From Lentisphaerota bacterium (GTDB lineage: Bacteria > Verrucomicrobiota > Kiritimatiellia > UBA8416 > JAIOPI01): 64,000 nt of DNA. Where the stretch lies: the NCBI GenBank assembly GCA_021413965.1, contig JAIOPI010000019.1, positions 85,005 through 149,004 on the forward strand, written 5' to 3'. The translations under genes and the position numbers were made by a program. Positions 48,945-57,908 of this stretch are shown piece by piece (the first letter of the stretch is position 1; each line of letters begins with the position of its first letter). Below the pieces are notes generated by a model. The model made no database searches and was not told the DNA's origin. It saw only the letters and a program-made list of their open reading frames with translations.

Positions 48945-50840
48945 TCAGCCCCCGAGCGTCGGGCGGTACCAGCCGTCCTCGGCATCGCGCCAGTGCTTCA
49001 GCATGATGCGCGCCTTGCGCTGCAGGTCCTCCAGCAGGTTCGGGCCGAGGACGAGGCTCCCCTCGTGGGCCTCGTCGATCGCCGTGTAAAAAATGGGTTC
49101 CGGGCATTCCCGGATGATGCGGATGAGCTCGTTGACATTGTCGAGCTCCCACCGCAGGGCGCGGTGCAGATAGAACAGCCCGACGGATCCCATGTTGCCA
49201 ATCGGCAGGTCGGGCCGTTCGGGCCGGGTCGACGTCATGACCTCGCCGCGCGCGCCCCGTTTCGCCAGATCCTCGTCGCGCAGCCGGATCAGGGACCCGA
49301 CCTGGACCACATGCCGGATCGTCAGGAAGATGCTGCGATACGCCCGTACGCGGTAGTGATCCAGCAGCAGGCGGCGAGCGCCCGCCCGGTCCTGTGCCTT
49401 GTCCGACGCGGCCTTCAGTTGCGTGGCCGCCTCCTTGAGCGTGCCTTCAATCCCGTCGATGGCAATCGCGATGCGTGAGGCGTCGTACCAGTTATCGACC
49501 TCGCTGTAGCCGCAGCAGTTGAGATAGTCGAGGTAGGTTTCCGCCTGCGACTCTGGCGACTGATAGAGGTACTTGACCCAGTAGGCCTTCTCATCATCCG
49601 TCAGGCGCTCCTGGCGGGCCACGAGCGGGCGCACGAGCCAGCGCAGCATGATCGGCCCATAGAACGTGGGGGCGCCGGAAACCGAGGCCATCGTCTCGGC
49701 GCGCTCCAGCGTCTGCCACGCGGCCACCACGTCCTCCGCGACATCCGCGCCATAGAGACCGCGAGCCAGATGCAGGAGCCCGGCCAGACGGGCCGACGGC
49801 GTATCCAGCGCCGGGACTTCCCGCGCGAGCTTGAGCGCGTCGAAATAGTCGGACGCCACGCCGCCGGAGTCGAAGCGCACCACCCGCCCGGCGCGCATGG
49901 CGGCGGCCGCGTACAACATGCCCATGGGTTGCGGAAAGCTGCTGATGATGGGGTCCATGCCCGCACCGCCCCCCAGGCTCCACCCGCCCGCGTGTGAAAG
50001 TGAGCACTCGCGCACGAGGTTGGCGTCCTCGCTGCGCAGTGTGCCGACACAGCCGAAGCCGGGCTTCAGGCTGCGCACCACCAGGTGCGTTTCCTGCGGC
50101 TTGAACCAGCCGTAGGCGGAGATGAACACGCGTGGATCCCGCGCCCCTCCCGCCTGGGCGCCGGCGCGAATGCTTTCCAGGAAATTGACCACGACATGGC
50201 CCATGTCCCGGCCCTCGTAGCCGGTCGCCCCGTTGGGGTTCACGTAGAGCCGTTCCGTCCACGGATACCCTGCCCCGCAGTCGTTGCTGTGAAAGACGAA
50301 GGTGTCGAGCAGCGGGCAGGCGTTGACGAGCATCTCCACGCCGCGCCGATACGCCTCGCGGACTTCCGGGTGCTCGGTGTTGGGGGCGAAGTGCAGGCCC
50401 GTGGTGCGAAGGGAATTGTCGCAGCGCGAGCCACGCCATTCGGGGTGCTTCGCATACACGCGTTCGGACAGCCAGAGCGGCTCGGTGCCAAAATATGCCG
50501 CTCGCATGCCCAGCTTCTCGCAGATCGCGTGCTTCTTCTTCATCCACGCCATCTGCCGCTTCACGAAGGCCGCACCGTAGGCCTCCTCGAGCCCGGGCGG
50601 CGTGACGTGCTTGAAGATGCAGGGGAAGATGTTCGACCACTCGGTCCAGGGGCTGTTGGCGTTGTCGCCCATGAAGTCCGTACGTTCGGAGAGCTGGGAA
50701 ATATACAGGTGGGTGAAGCCCGCATCCCGCGCGCGCCGCGCCAGCGCCTCATATTCCTTCAAGTCCACCGTCCGCGGATTGAAGATGAGCTGAGGGCCCG
50801 CCGCCGGGGTGGCGTTGACTTTCGGTTTCTGCCTGGCCAT
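48945..50840 (-). CDS. Paralogue 2 of the ~620-residue unknown family
   Basis: The 631-residue product is clearly homologous along its whole length: VDLKEYEALARRARDAGFTH, IFKHVTPPGLEEAYG, HPEWRGSRCDNSLRTTG, the box SNDCGAGYPWTERLYVNPNG (Cys in place of Ser) and the C-terminal HWRDAEDGWYRPTLGG. No signal peptide is seen, so it acts in the cytoplasm. It lies 91 bases upstream of paralogue 1. Confidence 0.65.
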   Translation of the reverse strand: MARQKPKVNATPAAGPQLIFNPRTVDLKEYEALARRARDAGFTHLYISQLSERTDFMGDNANSPWTEWSNIFPCIFKHVTPPGLEEAYGAAFVKRQMAWMKKKHAICEKLGMRAAYFGTEPLWLSERVYAKHPEWRGSRCDNSLRTTGLHFAPNTEHPEVREAYRRGVEMLVNACPLLDTFVFHSNDCGAGYPWTERLYVNPNGATGYEGRDMGHVVVNFLESIRAGAQAGGARDPRVFISAYGWFKPQETHLVVRSLKPGFGCVGTLRSEDANLVRECSLSHAGGWSLGGGAGMDPIISSFPQPMGMLYAAAAMRAGRVVRFDSGGVASDYFDALKLAREVPALDTPSARLAGLLHLARGLYGADVAEDVVAAWQTLERAETMASVSGAPTFYGPIMLRWLVRPLVARQERLTDDEKAYWVKYLYQSPESQAETYLDYLNCCGYSEVDNWYDASRIAIAIDGIEGTLKEAATQLKAASDKAQDRAGARRLLLDHYRVRAYRSIFLTIRHVVQVGSLIRLRDEDLAKRGARGEVMTSTRPERPDLPIGNMGSVGLFYLHRALRWELDNVNELIRIIRECPEPIFYTAIDEAHEGSLVLGPNLLEDLQRKARIMLKHWRDAEDGWYRPTLGG

Positions 50841-50965
50841 GTGTCCCCTTGTTGCTTGCCGTGCTTCAGGCGGAAAGTTTCCGCAGAGTCGCAGAGCTCA
50901 CGGAGCATTCACCCGATCACGAACCGCTGAGAGGGAGGTTCGTGAAACCATACGCAGCCAGCCAG

Positions 50966-50992
50966 CCCGAACCGGCCTCTCACCGGTTCGGG
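50966..50992. repeat. 10-bp perfect hairpin within an intergenic repeat
   Basis: cccgaaccgg (50966-50975) and ccggttcggg (50983-50992) pair perfectly around a 7-base loop. The surrounding 222-base gap also has cgcagagtcgcagag (near 50881) facing ctctgcgcctctgcg (near 51015), a dispersed inverted repeat like that upstream of araB. Confidence 0.55.
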
Positions 50993-51062
50993 CAGGACAT
51001 CGCGTGCTCCGAGGACTCTGCGCCTCTGCGAGAGCATGCCCTTCCGAATCCGCCCTCCGTCC

Positions 51063-52925
51063 TCAGCCCCCCAGCGTCGGGCGGTACCAGCCGATTTCCG
51101 CATCGCGCCAGTGCTTCAGCGTGATCTGCACTTTTTTCTTCAGCTGGTCGATCAGGTCGGGCCCGATCAGGAACGCGCACTCCTCGGCCTTGTTGCGCGC
51201 CGTGAGGATGATGGGGAACTTGGCTTCCTCGAGGATCTTGATCAGCTCGTTCGTGTTGTCCAGTTCCCAGCGCATGGCGCGGTGCATGAAGAACAACCCG
51301 TTCGAACCCGCGTTGCCGATCGGCAGGTCCGGCCGCTCCGGTCGCGTGGACGTCATGACCTCGCCGCGCGCGGCCAGCTGCCTGGCCATGGCGTCGCGCT
51401 CGTAGATCAAGGTGCCGAGCTGCAGGTAGTGGCGGTTGGTGAGGAACAGGCTGCGCATGACGCGCACCCGGTAAATATCCTTCTGGATCGCGTCGCGGCT
51501 GGCTTTCGTGGGGGCCTTGTCGCGCGCGGCTTCGAGCTTCGCCACCGCGGCCTTGAGCGTGCCTTCCACCTGGTCGATGCAGCAGGCCTTGACCGTGGCC
51601 CCTTCCCACGTCTCGACTATCTTGTAGCCCGAGTGGTTCAGGTAATCGAGGTAGCTGTCCGGCTGCGCCTTCTTCGACTGGTACAGGAACGGTTCCCAGT
51701 AGCTGCGCTCCTCGGCCGTCAGCAGCTCCTGGTGCGCCACGAACGGACGCACGAGCCAGCGCAGGTGATCGTGGCTGTGCGGGATATGCGCCCCGCCGCC
51801 GCCCGCAATGGTCTCCGCCTTGTCCATCAGCATCCAGGCGTCCACCACGTCGTCGGTGTCCGTCACGCCGTAGGTGGCCTCGGCGATCTTGCCGAGCACG
51901 TGGATCTTCTGGCGCTCGCTGGTGGCCGGCTCCTCGCGCATGGCCGCGGCCAGCGCCGGGAAGTAGCGCGGCGATTCACCGTAGGCGTAGAAGCGCTTGA
52001 CCGCCGAGGTCTTGATCGCATTCACGCCGCCGACGACGGACAGCGGCGTCGGGTAATCCAGCACCATCGGCCACCAGGCGCCGTGCCCGCCCCACGTGCC
52101 GCACGTGCTCAGCACGCACTCGCTGACGAGGTCCGGGTTGTCCGGATACTTGTTGATCATGCCCAGACCGGGCTCAACGCTGCGCTTGACGAGGTATTCC
52201 TCCGTGCGCGTCAGCCAGCAGAGCTGGAAAAAGCGCGGGAACTTCACGCCGCCGTCGATGGCGCCCTGGCGCATCGCGCGCATCCACTCGATGACGCGCT
52301 TGCCCATGTCCATGCTCTCGTTCATGGTGGGGCCATTCGGGTTCACGTAGAGGCGCCCGCCCCAGTTGAAGCCCGAGCCGGAGTCGTTATCCATGAGGAA
52401 GAAGGTGTCGAGCAGCGGACACGCCTTCACGAGCATCTTCACCGCCGTGCGGTAGGCCTGCCGCACCTCGGGGTGATCCATGTTGGGCGAAAAGAACAGC
52501 CCCACGGTGCGCAGCGAGTTGTCGCAGCGCGACCCGCGCCACTCGGGATGCTTGTCGTAAACGCTCTGGGGCAGCCAGTGCGGCTCGTTGCCGTAGTAGG
52601 CCGCCTTCATGCCGAGCTTGGCCACGATCGCGTGCTTCTTCTTCATCCAGGCCATCTGGCGCTTCACGAAGGCGGCCGGGTAGGCGCCCTCGAGGCCGGG
52701 GGGCGTGACGTGCTTGAAAAGCGAGGGCGAGATGAGCGACCACTGGCACCAGGGGCTGTCCTTGTCGACGCCCTGGAAATCCGTCAGGCCGTCCATCCAG
52801 GAAATATCCACGTGGGTGAAGCCCGCCGCCTTGGCGTTGCGGGCGCCGGCTTCGAATTCCTTGAGGTCCAGGGTGTGCGAGCTGAAAATCAGTTGTTCGG
52901 CTGTATGTGCTGGTGCCTTTGCCAT
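51063..52925 (-). CDS. Paralogue 3 of the ~620-residue unknown family
   Basis: The 620-residue product aligns with the other two throughout: LDLKEFEAGARNAKAAGFTH, LFKHVTPPGLEGAYP, HPEWRGSRCDNSLRTVG, the box DNDSGSGFNWGGRLYVNPNG and the C-terminal HWRDAEIGWYRPTLGG. It is the most divergent of the three in the middle (MDGLTDFQGVDKDSPWCQWS). AGGAG precedes ATG 52925. It lies 133 bases from the GH4 gene. Confidence 0.65.
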   Translation of the reverse strand: MAKAPAHTAEQLIFSSHTLDLKEFEAGARNAKAAGFTHVDISWMDGLTDFQGVDKDSPWCQWSLISPSLFKHVTPPGLEGAYPAAFVKRQMAWMKKKHAIVAKLGMKAAYYGNEPHWLPQSVYDKHPEWRGSRCDNSLRTVGLFFSPNMDHPEVRQAYRTAVKMLVKACPLLDTFFLMDNDSGSGFNWGGRLYVNPNGPTMNESMDMGKRVIEWMRAMRQGAIDGGVKFPRFFQLCWLTRTEEYLVKRSVEPGLGMINKYPDNPDLVSECVLSTCGTWGGHGAWWPMVLDYPTPLSVVGGVNAIKTSAVKRFYAYGESPRYFPALAAAMREEPATSERQKIHVLGKIAEATYGVTDTDDVVDAWMLMDKAETIAGGGGAHIPHSHDHLRWLVRPFVAHQELLTAEERSYWEPFLYQSKKAQPDSYLDYLNHSGYKIVETWEGATVKACCIDQVEGTLKAAVAKLEAARDKAPTKASRDAIQKDIYRVRVMRSLFLTNRHYLQLGTLIYERDAMARQLAARGEVMTSTRPERPDLPIGNAGSNGLFFMHRAMRWELDNTNELIKILEEAKFPIILTARNKAEECAFLIGPDLIDQLKKKVQITLKHWRDAEIGWYRPTLGG

Positions 52926-53058
52926 TGCTGCATGCTCTCCTGGGGACTGGCCCCATTCGGTCGGCGGACGCCGCTCTGGCGACGCCCTCTTTTTACTAAC
53001 AAAAAATGGTTAGTCTATTAAATGCGCGTTTACGGTGCCAAGCGCCTTTTTCGGGCAC

Positions 53059-54573
53059 CTATTTCCGGCGGGAAGTCTTCTTCTGGTCTAGGCCGGCCTT
53101 GTCGGCGGCGCCGGCGAGCTTGCGGGCCTGATCCCGCGAGCGGGCCATTTCCTTGACCGTCTTGATCTTGAAACGTGCCACACCCTTGGTGGCGCGGGTC
53201 TTGAGGCGCGGTTGGGAGGCCAGGCGCTTTTGCGCCGCCGCGGCCGCGCGCTTGTACTGCGGCAGCCACGCCGCCTGCGCCACCAGCATCTCGTCCACCA
53301 GCTGCCAGATCTCGGGCGGGTTGCAGACGGCCCCGACGAGCGGATCCATCATCATTGCCTGGCGCAGCAATTCGTCGTCGCCGGACACGGCCGCCTCCAT
53401 GCCCATGCGCTGCACCTGGATGCTGCTGTTGCAGACCGCCGCACAGCCCAGCGGCAGGTTGCCCACCTGCGGAATGTTGAGCCCGTTGCCGTCCACATAG
53501 CCCGGGACCTCGACAATGGCGTCCGCCGGCAGGTTCGTGATCGTGTTGGCGTTCACCACGTTGAAGTGCCCGCGGTAGACGCGGCCCGTCGTCAGCGCTT
53601 CGATGAGGTAGGAGCCATGCTCGCCGCCGCGATCTTCCGTGCGGAACTGGAGGGGGGGCGCCTTCATCCAGTTCGGGAAATCGGTCTCGAACCAGCGCCG
53701 GCCCTCGGTGCAGACGCGCAGGTAGCCGCCGGTTTCACCGTTGATCCAGCTGCTGAGGTCGATCCACGTGAGAATTTCCTCGGGGCGCTTGCGGTACCAG
53801 GGCACGTACTCGCTCAAGTGGCCGTTGGATTCGGTGCTGTAGTAGCCGAAGCGGCGCAGCATATCGATGCGCACCTTCTCGGTCTTCTTGAACGTCGCGT
53901 GCTTTTCGAAGCCGGCCAGGATCTTGTCCGTGAGATCGCGGCCCTTGTGGCGCACCTGCACGAACCAGGTCTGGTGATTGATGCCGGCGCAGATGTAATC
54001 GAGCTCCTTGGCGGGAACGCCCAGCACCTCGGCGATCTGGCGGGCGCCGTGCGGCACGCCATGGCAAAGGCCCACGGTCGGCACATCAAAGCCGTACTTG
54101 CTGCAGGCCCACGTGTTCATCGCCATCGGGTTGACGTGCGTGATGAACTTGCACGCCGGATGCGCCACCTCGGCGATGTCCGCGCAAATGTCCAGCATCA
54201 CGGGAATCGTGCGCTGCGCGTACATCAGCCCGCCCGCGCACAGCGTGTCGCCCACGCACTGGTCGATGCCGTACTTCAGCGGGATATCCACGTCGAGGGC
54301 GAAGGCGTCGAGCCCGCCCACGCGCACGACGCAGAACACGTAGTCGGCATCCGTCAGCGCCTTGCGGCGGTTCGTGGTGGCGCTCACGGTGGATTTGGCG
54401 CCGTTGGACTCCAGGTCGCGCTTGCACAGGCGGTAGACCATGTCGAGGTTGCGCGCGTTGATGTCGGTGAACGAGAACTGGATGTGGTCGCGCAATTCCG
54501 GCACGCACATCAGGTCGCGCACGATGCCCCGCGTGAACCCGATGCTGCCCGCGCCAACGATGGCAATCTTCAT
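53059..54573 (-). CDS. Glycoside hydrolase family 4 (NAD- and Mn-dependent)
   Basis: The 504-residue product has the NAD-binding N-terminus IAIVGAGSIGFTRGIVRDLM and the metal/substrate motifs THVNPMAMNTWACSKYG and GLCHGVPHGARQIAEVLGVP (Cys-His-Gly), then AGINHQTWFVQVRHKGRDL. This pattern fits alpha-glucosidase, alpha-galactosidase or galacturonidase members of GH4. About 45 C-terminal residues are unusually Lys/Arg-rich (RLKTRATKGVARFKIKTVKE onward) and go beyond the family end. It is the first gene of the sugar operon. Confidence 0.9.
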   Translation of the reverse strand: MKIAIVGAGSIGFTRGIVRDLMCVPELRDHIQFSFTDINARNLDMVYRLCKRDLESNGAKSTVSATTNRRKALTDADYVFCVVRVGGLDAFALDVDIPLKYGIDQCVGDTLCAGGLMYAQRTIPVMLDICADIAEVAHPACKFITHVNPMAMNTWACSKYGFDVPTVGLCHGVPHGARQIAEVLGVPAKELDYICAGINHQTWFVQVRHKGRDLTDKILAGFEKHATFKKTEKVRIDMLRRFGYYSTESNGHLSEYVPWYRKRPEEILTWIDLSSWINGETGGYLRVCTEGRRWFETDFPNWMKAPPLQFRTEDRGGEHGSYLIEALTTGRVYRGHFNVVNANTITNLPADAIVEVPGYVDGNGLNIPQVGNLPLGCAAVCNSSIQVQRMGMEAAVSGDDELLRQAMMMDPLVGAVCNPPEIWQLVDEMLVAQAAWLPQYKRAAAAAQKRLASQPRLKTRATKGVARFKIKTVKEMARSRDQARKLAGAADKAGLDQKKTSRRK

Positions 54574-54762
54574 AGCGAATTGCTCCTGCGGATAAATCCG
54601 AATTCGGCCAAAGAAGCGCGAATTGTGGCATAGGAGAGCTGACAGTAAAGGGAAAACGGCGGCATGCGGAACTGGCCCCTTACGGCATGCGTGGCGCTCG
54701 GTTCAGGCTGGCCAGTAGCCCAGTGCTCGGGTATAGTAGCCCTGTCAGCGAGGCCATTCCCT

Positions 54763-56280
54763 ATGACTGCAAACCGTACAGGCGATGACTCCTTGGCCGA
54801 CGCCCTCTCAGCGGGCATTCCCCCGGAAGCCGGCGACGCGCCCTCCGATCCCGTGCACCTCCCTCGCGAAGAGGTCCGGCGGCGGTCGGTGCAATACCTG
54901 AATATCGCCATGAGCACGGTGGCGCTGACCTCGGAGGAGCGCAGCAGCATCCAAAAGCACACCCTGGCCAATTTTGACGATTACGTCGACCGCGGCTGGC
55001 TGAATTACCGCAAATCGGTCGCGGAGGCCGGCGACCACGCCACCATCGAATGGACGGGCCAGGGCTCGATCATCCAGGATCTGCAGGGTCGAGAATTCAT
55101 TGACTGCCTGGGGGGGTTCGGCACCTATGCCATGGGGATCCGACATCCCAAGATCGTGGCGGCCGTCAAGGCCCAGGCCGATCGCATGCCGCTCAGTTCC
55201 CAGGAACTGCTGGATCCTTTCCGCGGTTTTCTGGCGGAACTGCTCGGCGAGCTGACCCCCGGGGCTCTGCAGGAGTGCTTTTTCGCCTGCAACGGGACCG
55301 ACGCCATCGACGGCGCACTGAAACTGGCCCGCTTATACACCAAGAAGTCCGGCTTCATCTCCACCACCGGGGCCTTCCACGGCAAATCCCTAGGAGCCCT
55401 GTCAGTCATGGGTAAAGCCATCTACCGCAAGCCTTTCCAGCCGCTTCTTGAGGATATCTACTTTGCCGATTACGGCGATGTGAAAGACATCGAGCGCGAG
55501 TTCCGCAAGGGGCAGGAACTGGGGGAAGAGATTGCCGCCGTGATCCTCGAACCCGTGCAGGGCGAGGCCGGTGCCATCGTGCCGCCAGCCGATTACCTGC
55601 CGCGCGTGCGCGAGCTCTGCGATGAGTACAAGGCGTTGCTCATTCTGGATGAAGTCCAGACCGGAATGGGACGCACGGGCCGCAATTTCGCCTGCGAGCA
55701 CTGGAAAGTGGTGCCCGATATCCTCTGCCTGGGCAAGGCGCTCGGCGGTGGCGTGATGCCCCTGAGCTGTTTCATGAGCACACCGGAAATCTGGCATGTC
55801 CTGGAAGACAACCCGTTCGTCCACAGCTCCACCTTCGGCGGTAATCCGCTCTCCTGCGTGGCCGGCATTGCCGCCATCAACGTCATGCTGGAAGAAGAAC
55901 TGCCGCGCCAGGCCGCGTCCAAGGGGGCGTATCTGCTCAAGCACCTCCGCTCGCTGCAGCAGCTGTATCCGGATGTGATCCGCGATGTGCACGGTCTGGG
56001 GCTGCTCATCGGCGTCGAGTTCTTCGATGCCAAGGTCGGCTACAACTTTGCGGCCGGGCTCTTCCGGCGCGGCGTGCTGGTGGCGGGCACGCTGCTGGGG
56101 CTTCAGACCGTGCGCATTGAGCCGGCGCTGAACATTCCCATGAATCTCCTCGAACGCGCGCTCGACCGGATCCGGGAAACGCTGGAGGAGCTGGAGAAGA
56201 ACCTCGATCCCAAGGCCCGCGAGAAGGCGCAGAAGCAGCTGGCGAAACAAGGGGCTTCCGCGGCCAGTGGGGCGGGCTAG
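54763..56280 (+). CDS. Putrescine aminotransferase-like class III aminotransferase
   Basis: From ATG 54763 the product is 505 residues; ATG 54910 (MSTVALTSEERSSIQKHTL) gives 456, close to E. coli PatA (459). It has IQDLQGREFIDCLGGFGTYA, FACNGTDAIDGALKLARLYT, FHGKSLGALSVMGK, the PLP-contacting Asp in LLILDEVQTGMGRTG and Lys in LGKALGGGVMPLS. PatA moves the amino group of putrescine to 2-oxoglutarate, giving 4-aminobutanal. The downstream genes supply the rest of the route to succinate. Confidence 0.87.
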   Translation: MTANRTGDDSLADALSAGIPPEAGDAPSDPVHLPREEVRRRSVQYLNIAMSTVALTSEERSSIQKHTLANFDDYVDRGWLNYRKSVAEAGDHATIEWTGQGSIIQDLQGREFIDCLGGFGTYAMGIRHPKIVAAVKAQADRMPLSSQELLDPFRGFLAELLGELTPGALQECFFACNGTDAIDGALKLARLYTKKSGFISTTGAFHGKSLGALSVMGKAIYRKPFQPLLEDIYFADYGDVKDIEREFRKGQELGEEIAAVILEPVQGEAGAIVPPADYLPRVRELCDEYKALLILDEVQTGMGRTGRNFACEHWKVVPDILCLGKALGGGVMPLSCFMSTPEIWHVLEDNPFVHSSTFGGNPLSCVAGIAAINVMLEEELPRQAASKGAYLLKHLRSLQQLYPDVIRDVHGLGLLIGVEFFDAKVGYNFAAGLFRRGVLVAGTLLGLQTVRIEPALNIPMNLLERALDRIRETLEELEKNLDPKAREKAQKQLAKQGASAASGAG

Positions 56281-56361
56281 GCTCTAAAGCCGGAACGATT
56301 CAGTCAGCCGATGGAATCCGAGGTGGCCCGCGACCTCCGGGCGCGGGCGACGGGGGGGATC

Positions 56362-57855
56362 ATGCGCAAGACTCAACCGGCAGGCTCGGTACGGATCGCC
56401 AGGCACCGAAACTTCGTCAACAACACCTGGGTGGACGCCGCGGCGACGCGCACGATCGTGGACCCCGCCACCGGCGCGACCATTGCCGTCGTGCCCGAGT
56501 GCGATGCCGCGGACGTGGCCCGCGCCATCGCCGCCGCGCGCGAAGCCTTCGACCACGGCCCCTGGCGCAATGTCTCGGCCAAGGACCGCGGCCGAATCCT
56601 CTACCAGATGGCGCAGCTCGTCCGCGGGCACCGCGACGAACTCGCGGCGCTCGAAACGCGCAACACGGGCAAGCCCATCGTCGAAAGCGAATTCGACATG
56701 GACGATGCCGCGACGTGTTTCGAGTACTACGCCGGCATGGCCACCAAGATTCGCGGTGACACGTTGTCCGTGCCGGATAACGCCTTGAACCTCACGCTCA
56801 AGGAGCCGGTGGGCGTGGTTGGCCTGATCGTGCCGTGGAACTACCCGCTCATGCTGGCGGCCTGGAAACTCGGCCCGGCGCTCGCGGCGGGCTGCACCGT
56901 GGTCCTGAAGCCGGCTGAGCAGACCCCCCTCACGGCGCTGGCCTTCGCCAAACTCGTGCAGCAGCACATCCCCGACCTGCCGCCGGGCGTGCTGAACGTG
57001 GTCACCGGCGACGGGCCCGTGGCCGGGCGCGCGATCGTGGACTCCATGCTCGTGGACAAAGTGGCCTTCACGGGCGGCACCGAGACCGGGCGTGCCATTC
57101 TGCGGGGCGCCGCCGACTCCAACCTGAAGAAGGTCTCGCTCGAGCTGGGCGGCAAGTCCCCGAACATCTTCTTCGCCGATGCGGATCTCGATGCCGCTAC
57201 CGACGGCGCGCTGTTCGGCGTCTTCATCAACCAGGGCGAAGTGTGTTCAGCCGGTTCGCGCGTGCTGGTGCAGGAGCAGATCTTCAAGCCCTTCATGGCG
57301 CGCATGCAGGCCAAGACCGCCCGCATCACGCTCGGTGATCCCTTCAAGCGCGCCACCAAGATGGGACCGCTCGTCAGCGAGGAGCACCTGGACAAGGTGC
57401 TGCGCTACATCGCCGTCGGCAAGCAGGAGGCGCGGCTGGTCATGGGCGGCGCACGGCGGGGCGGCGCGCTGAAGCGGGGCTACTTCGTCGATCCGACCAT
57501 CTTCGTGACGGACAACGCATCGCGCATCGCGCGCGAGGAAATCTTCGGACCGGTCGTGGCCTGCATCCCGTTCAAGGATGAGGAGGACGCCATTCGCATC
57601 GCCAACGACACGCCCTACGGGCTGGCGGCGGCCGTCTGGAGCCGCGACATCTTCCGCTGCCTGCGCGTCGTCAAGGCGCTGCGGGCCGGCATCGTGTGGG
57701 TGAACACCATGCAGCCCTGCTACGTCGAGTCCCCGTGGGGCGGGTACAAACAGAGCGGTCACGGCCGCGAGATGAGCCTGCAGGGGCAGGAGGAATTCCT
57801 CGAAACGAAACAGGTCCACATCAACCTCAGCGAGGCGCCGATTGGCTGGTACTAG
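56362..57855 (+). CDS. Aldehyde dehydrogenase, likely 4-aminobutyraldehyde dehydrogenase
   Basis: From ATG 56362 (GGGGGAT upstream) the product is 497 residues. Catalytic residues are present: VGLIVPWNYPLMLAAWKLGP (Asn), SLELGGKSPNIFFADADLD (Glu) and INQGEVCSAGSR (Cys). It follows the putrescine aminotransferase and precedes the GABA aminotransferase, so oxidation of 4-aminobutanal to GABA is the best guess; betaine-aldehyde-type activity is an alternative. Confidence 0.87.
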   Translation: MRKTQPAGSVRIARHRNFVNNTWVDAAATRTIVDPATGATIAVVPECDAADVARAIAAAREAFDHGPWRNVSAKDRGRILYQMAQLVRGHRDELAALETRNTGKPIVESEFDMDDAATCFEYYAGMATKIRGDTLSVPDNALNLTLKEPVGVVGLIVPWNYPLMLAAWKLGPALAAGCTVVLKPAEQTPLTALAFAKLVQQHIPDLPPGVLNVVTGDGPVAGRAIVDSMLVDKVAFTGGTETGRAILRGAADSNLKKVSLELGGKSPNIFFADADLDAATDGALFGVFINQGEVCSAGSRVLVQEQIFKPFMARMQAKTARITLGDPFKRATKMGPLVSEEHLDKVLRYIAVGKQEARLVMGGARRGGALKRGYFVDPTIFVTDNASRIAREEIFGPVVACIPFKDEEDAIRIANDTPYGLAAAVWSRDIFRCLRVVKALRAGIVWVNTMQPCYVESPWGGYKQSGHGREMSLQGQEEFLETKQVHINLSEAPIGWY

Positions 57856-57901
57856 AAACGGCGGGGCCGCCGTTTCTACTGGAGCCGGCCGTCCCGGCCG
57901 G
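57854..57901. repeat. Two adjacent REP-like hairpins
   Basis: agaaacggcg (57854-57863) / cgccgtttct (57868-57877) forms a 10-bp stem, and ccggccg (57885-57891) / cggccgg (57895-57901) a 7-bp stem. They fill the 53-base gap between the dehydrogenase and the GABA aminotransferase and may modulate expression of the downstream genes. Confidence 0.55.
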
Positions 57902-57908
57902 TAAGCTC

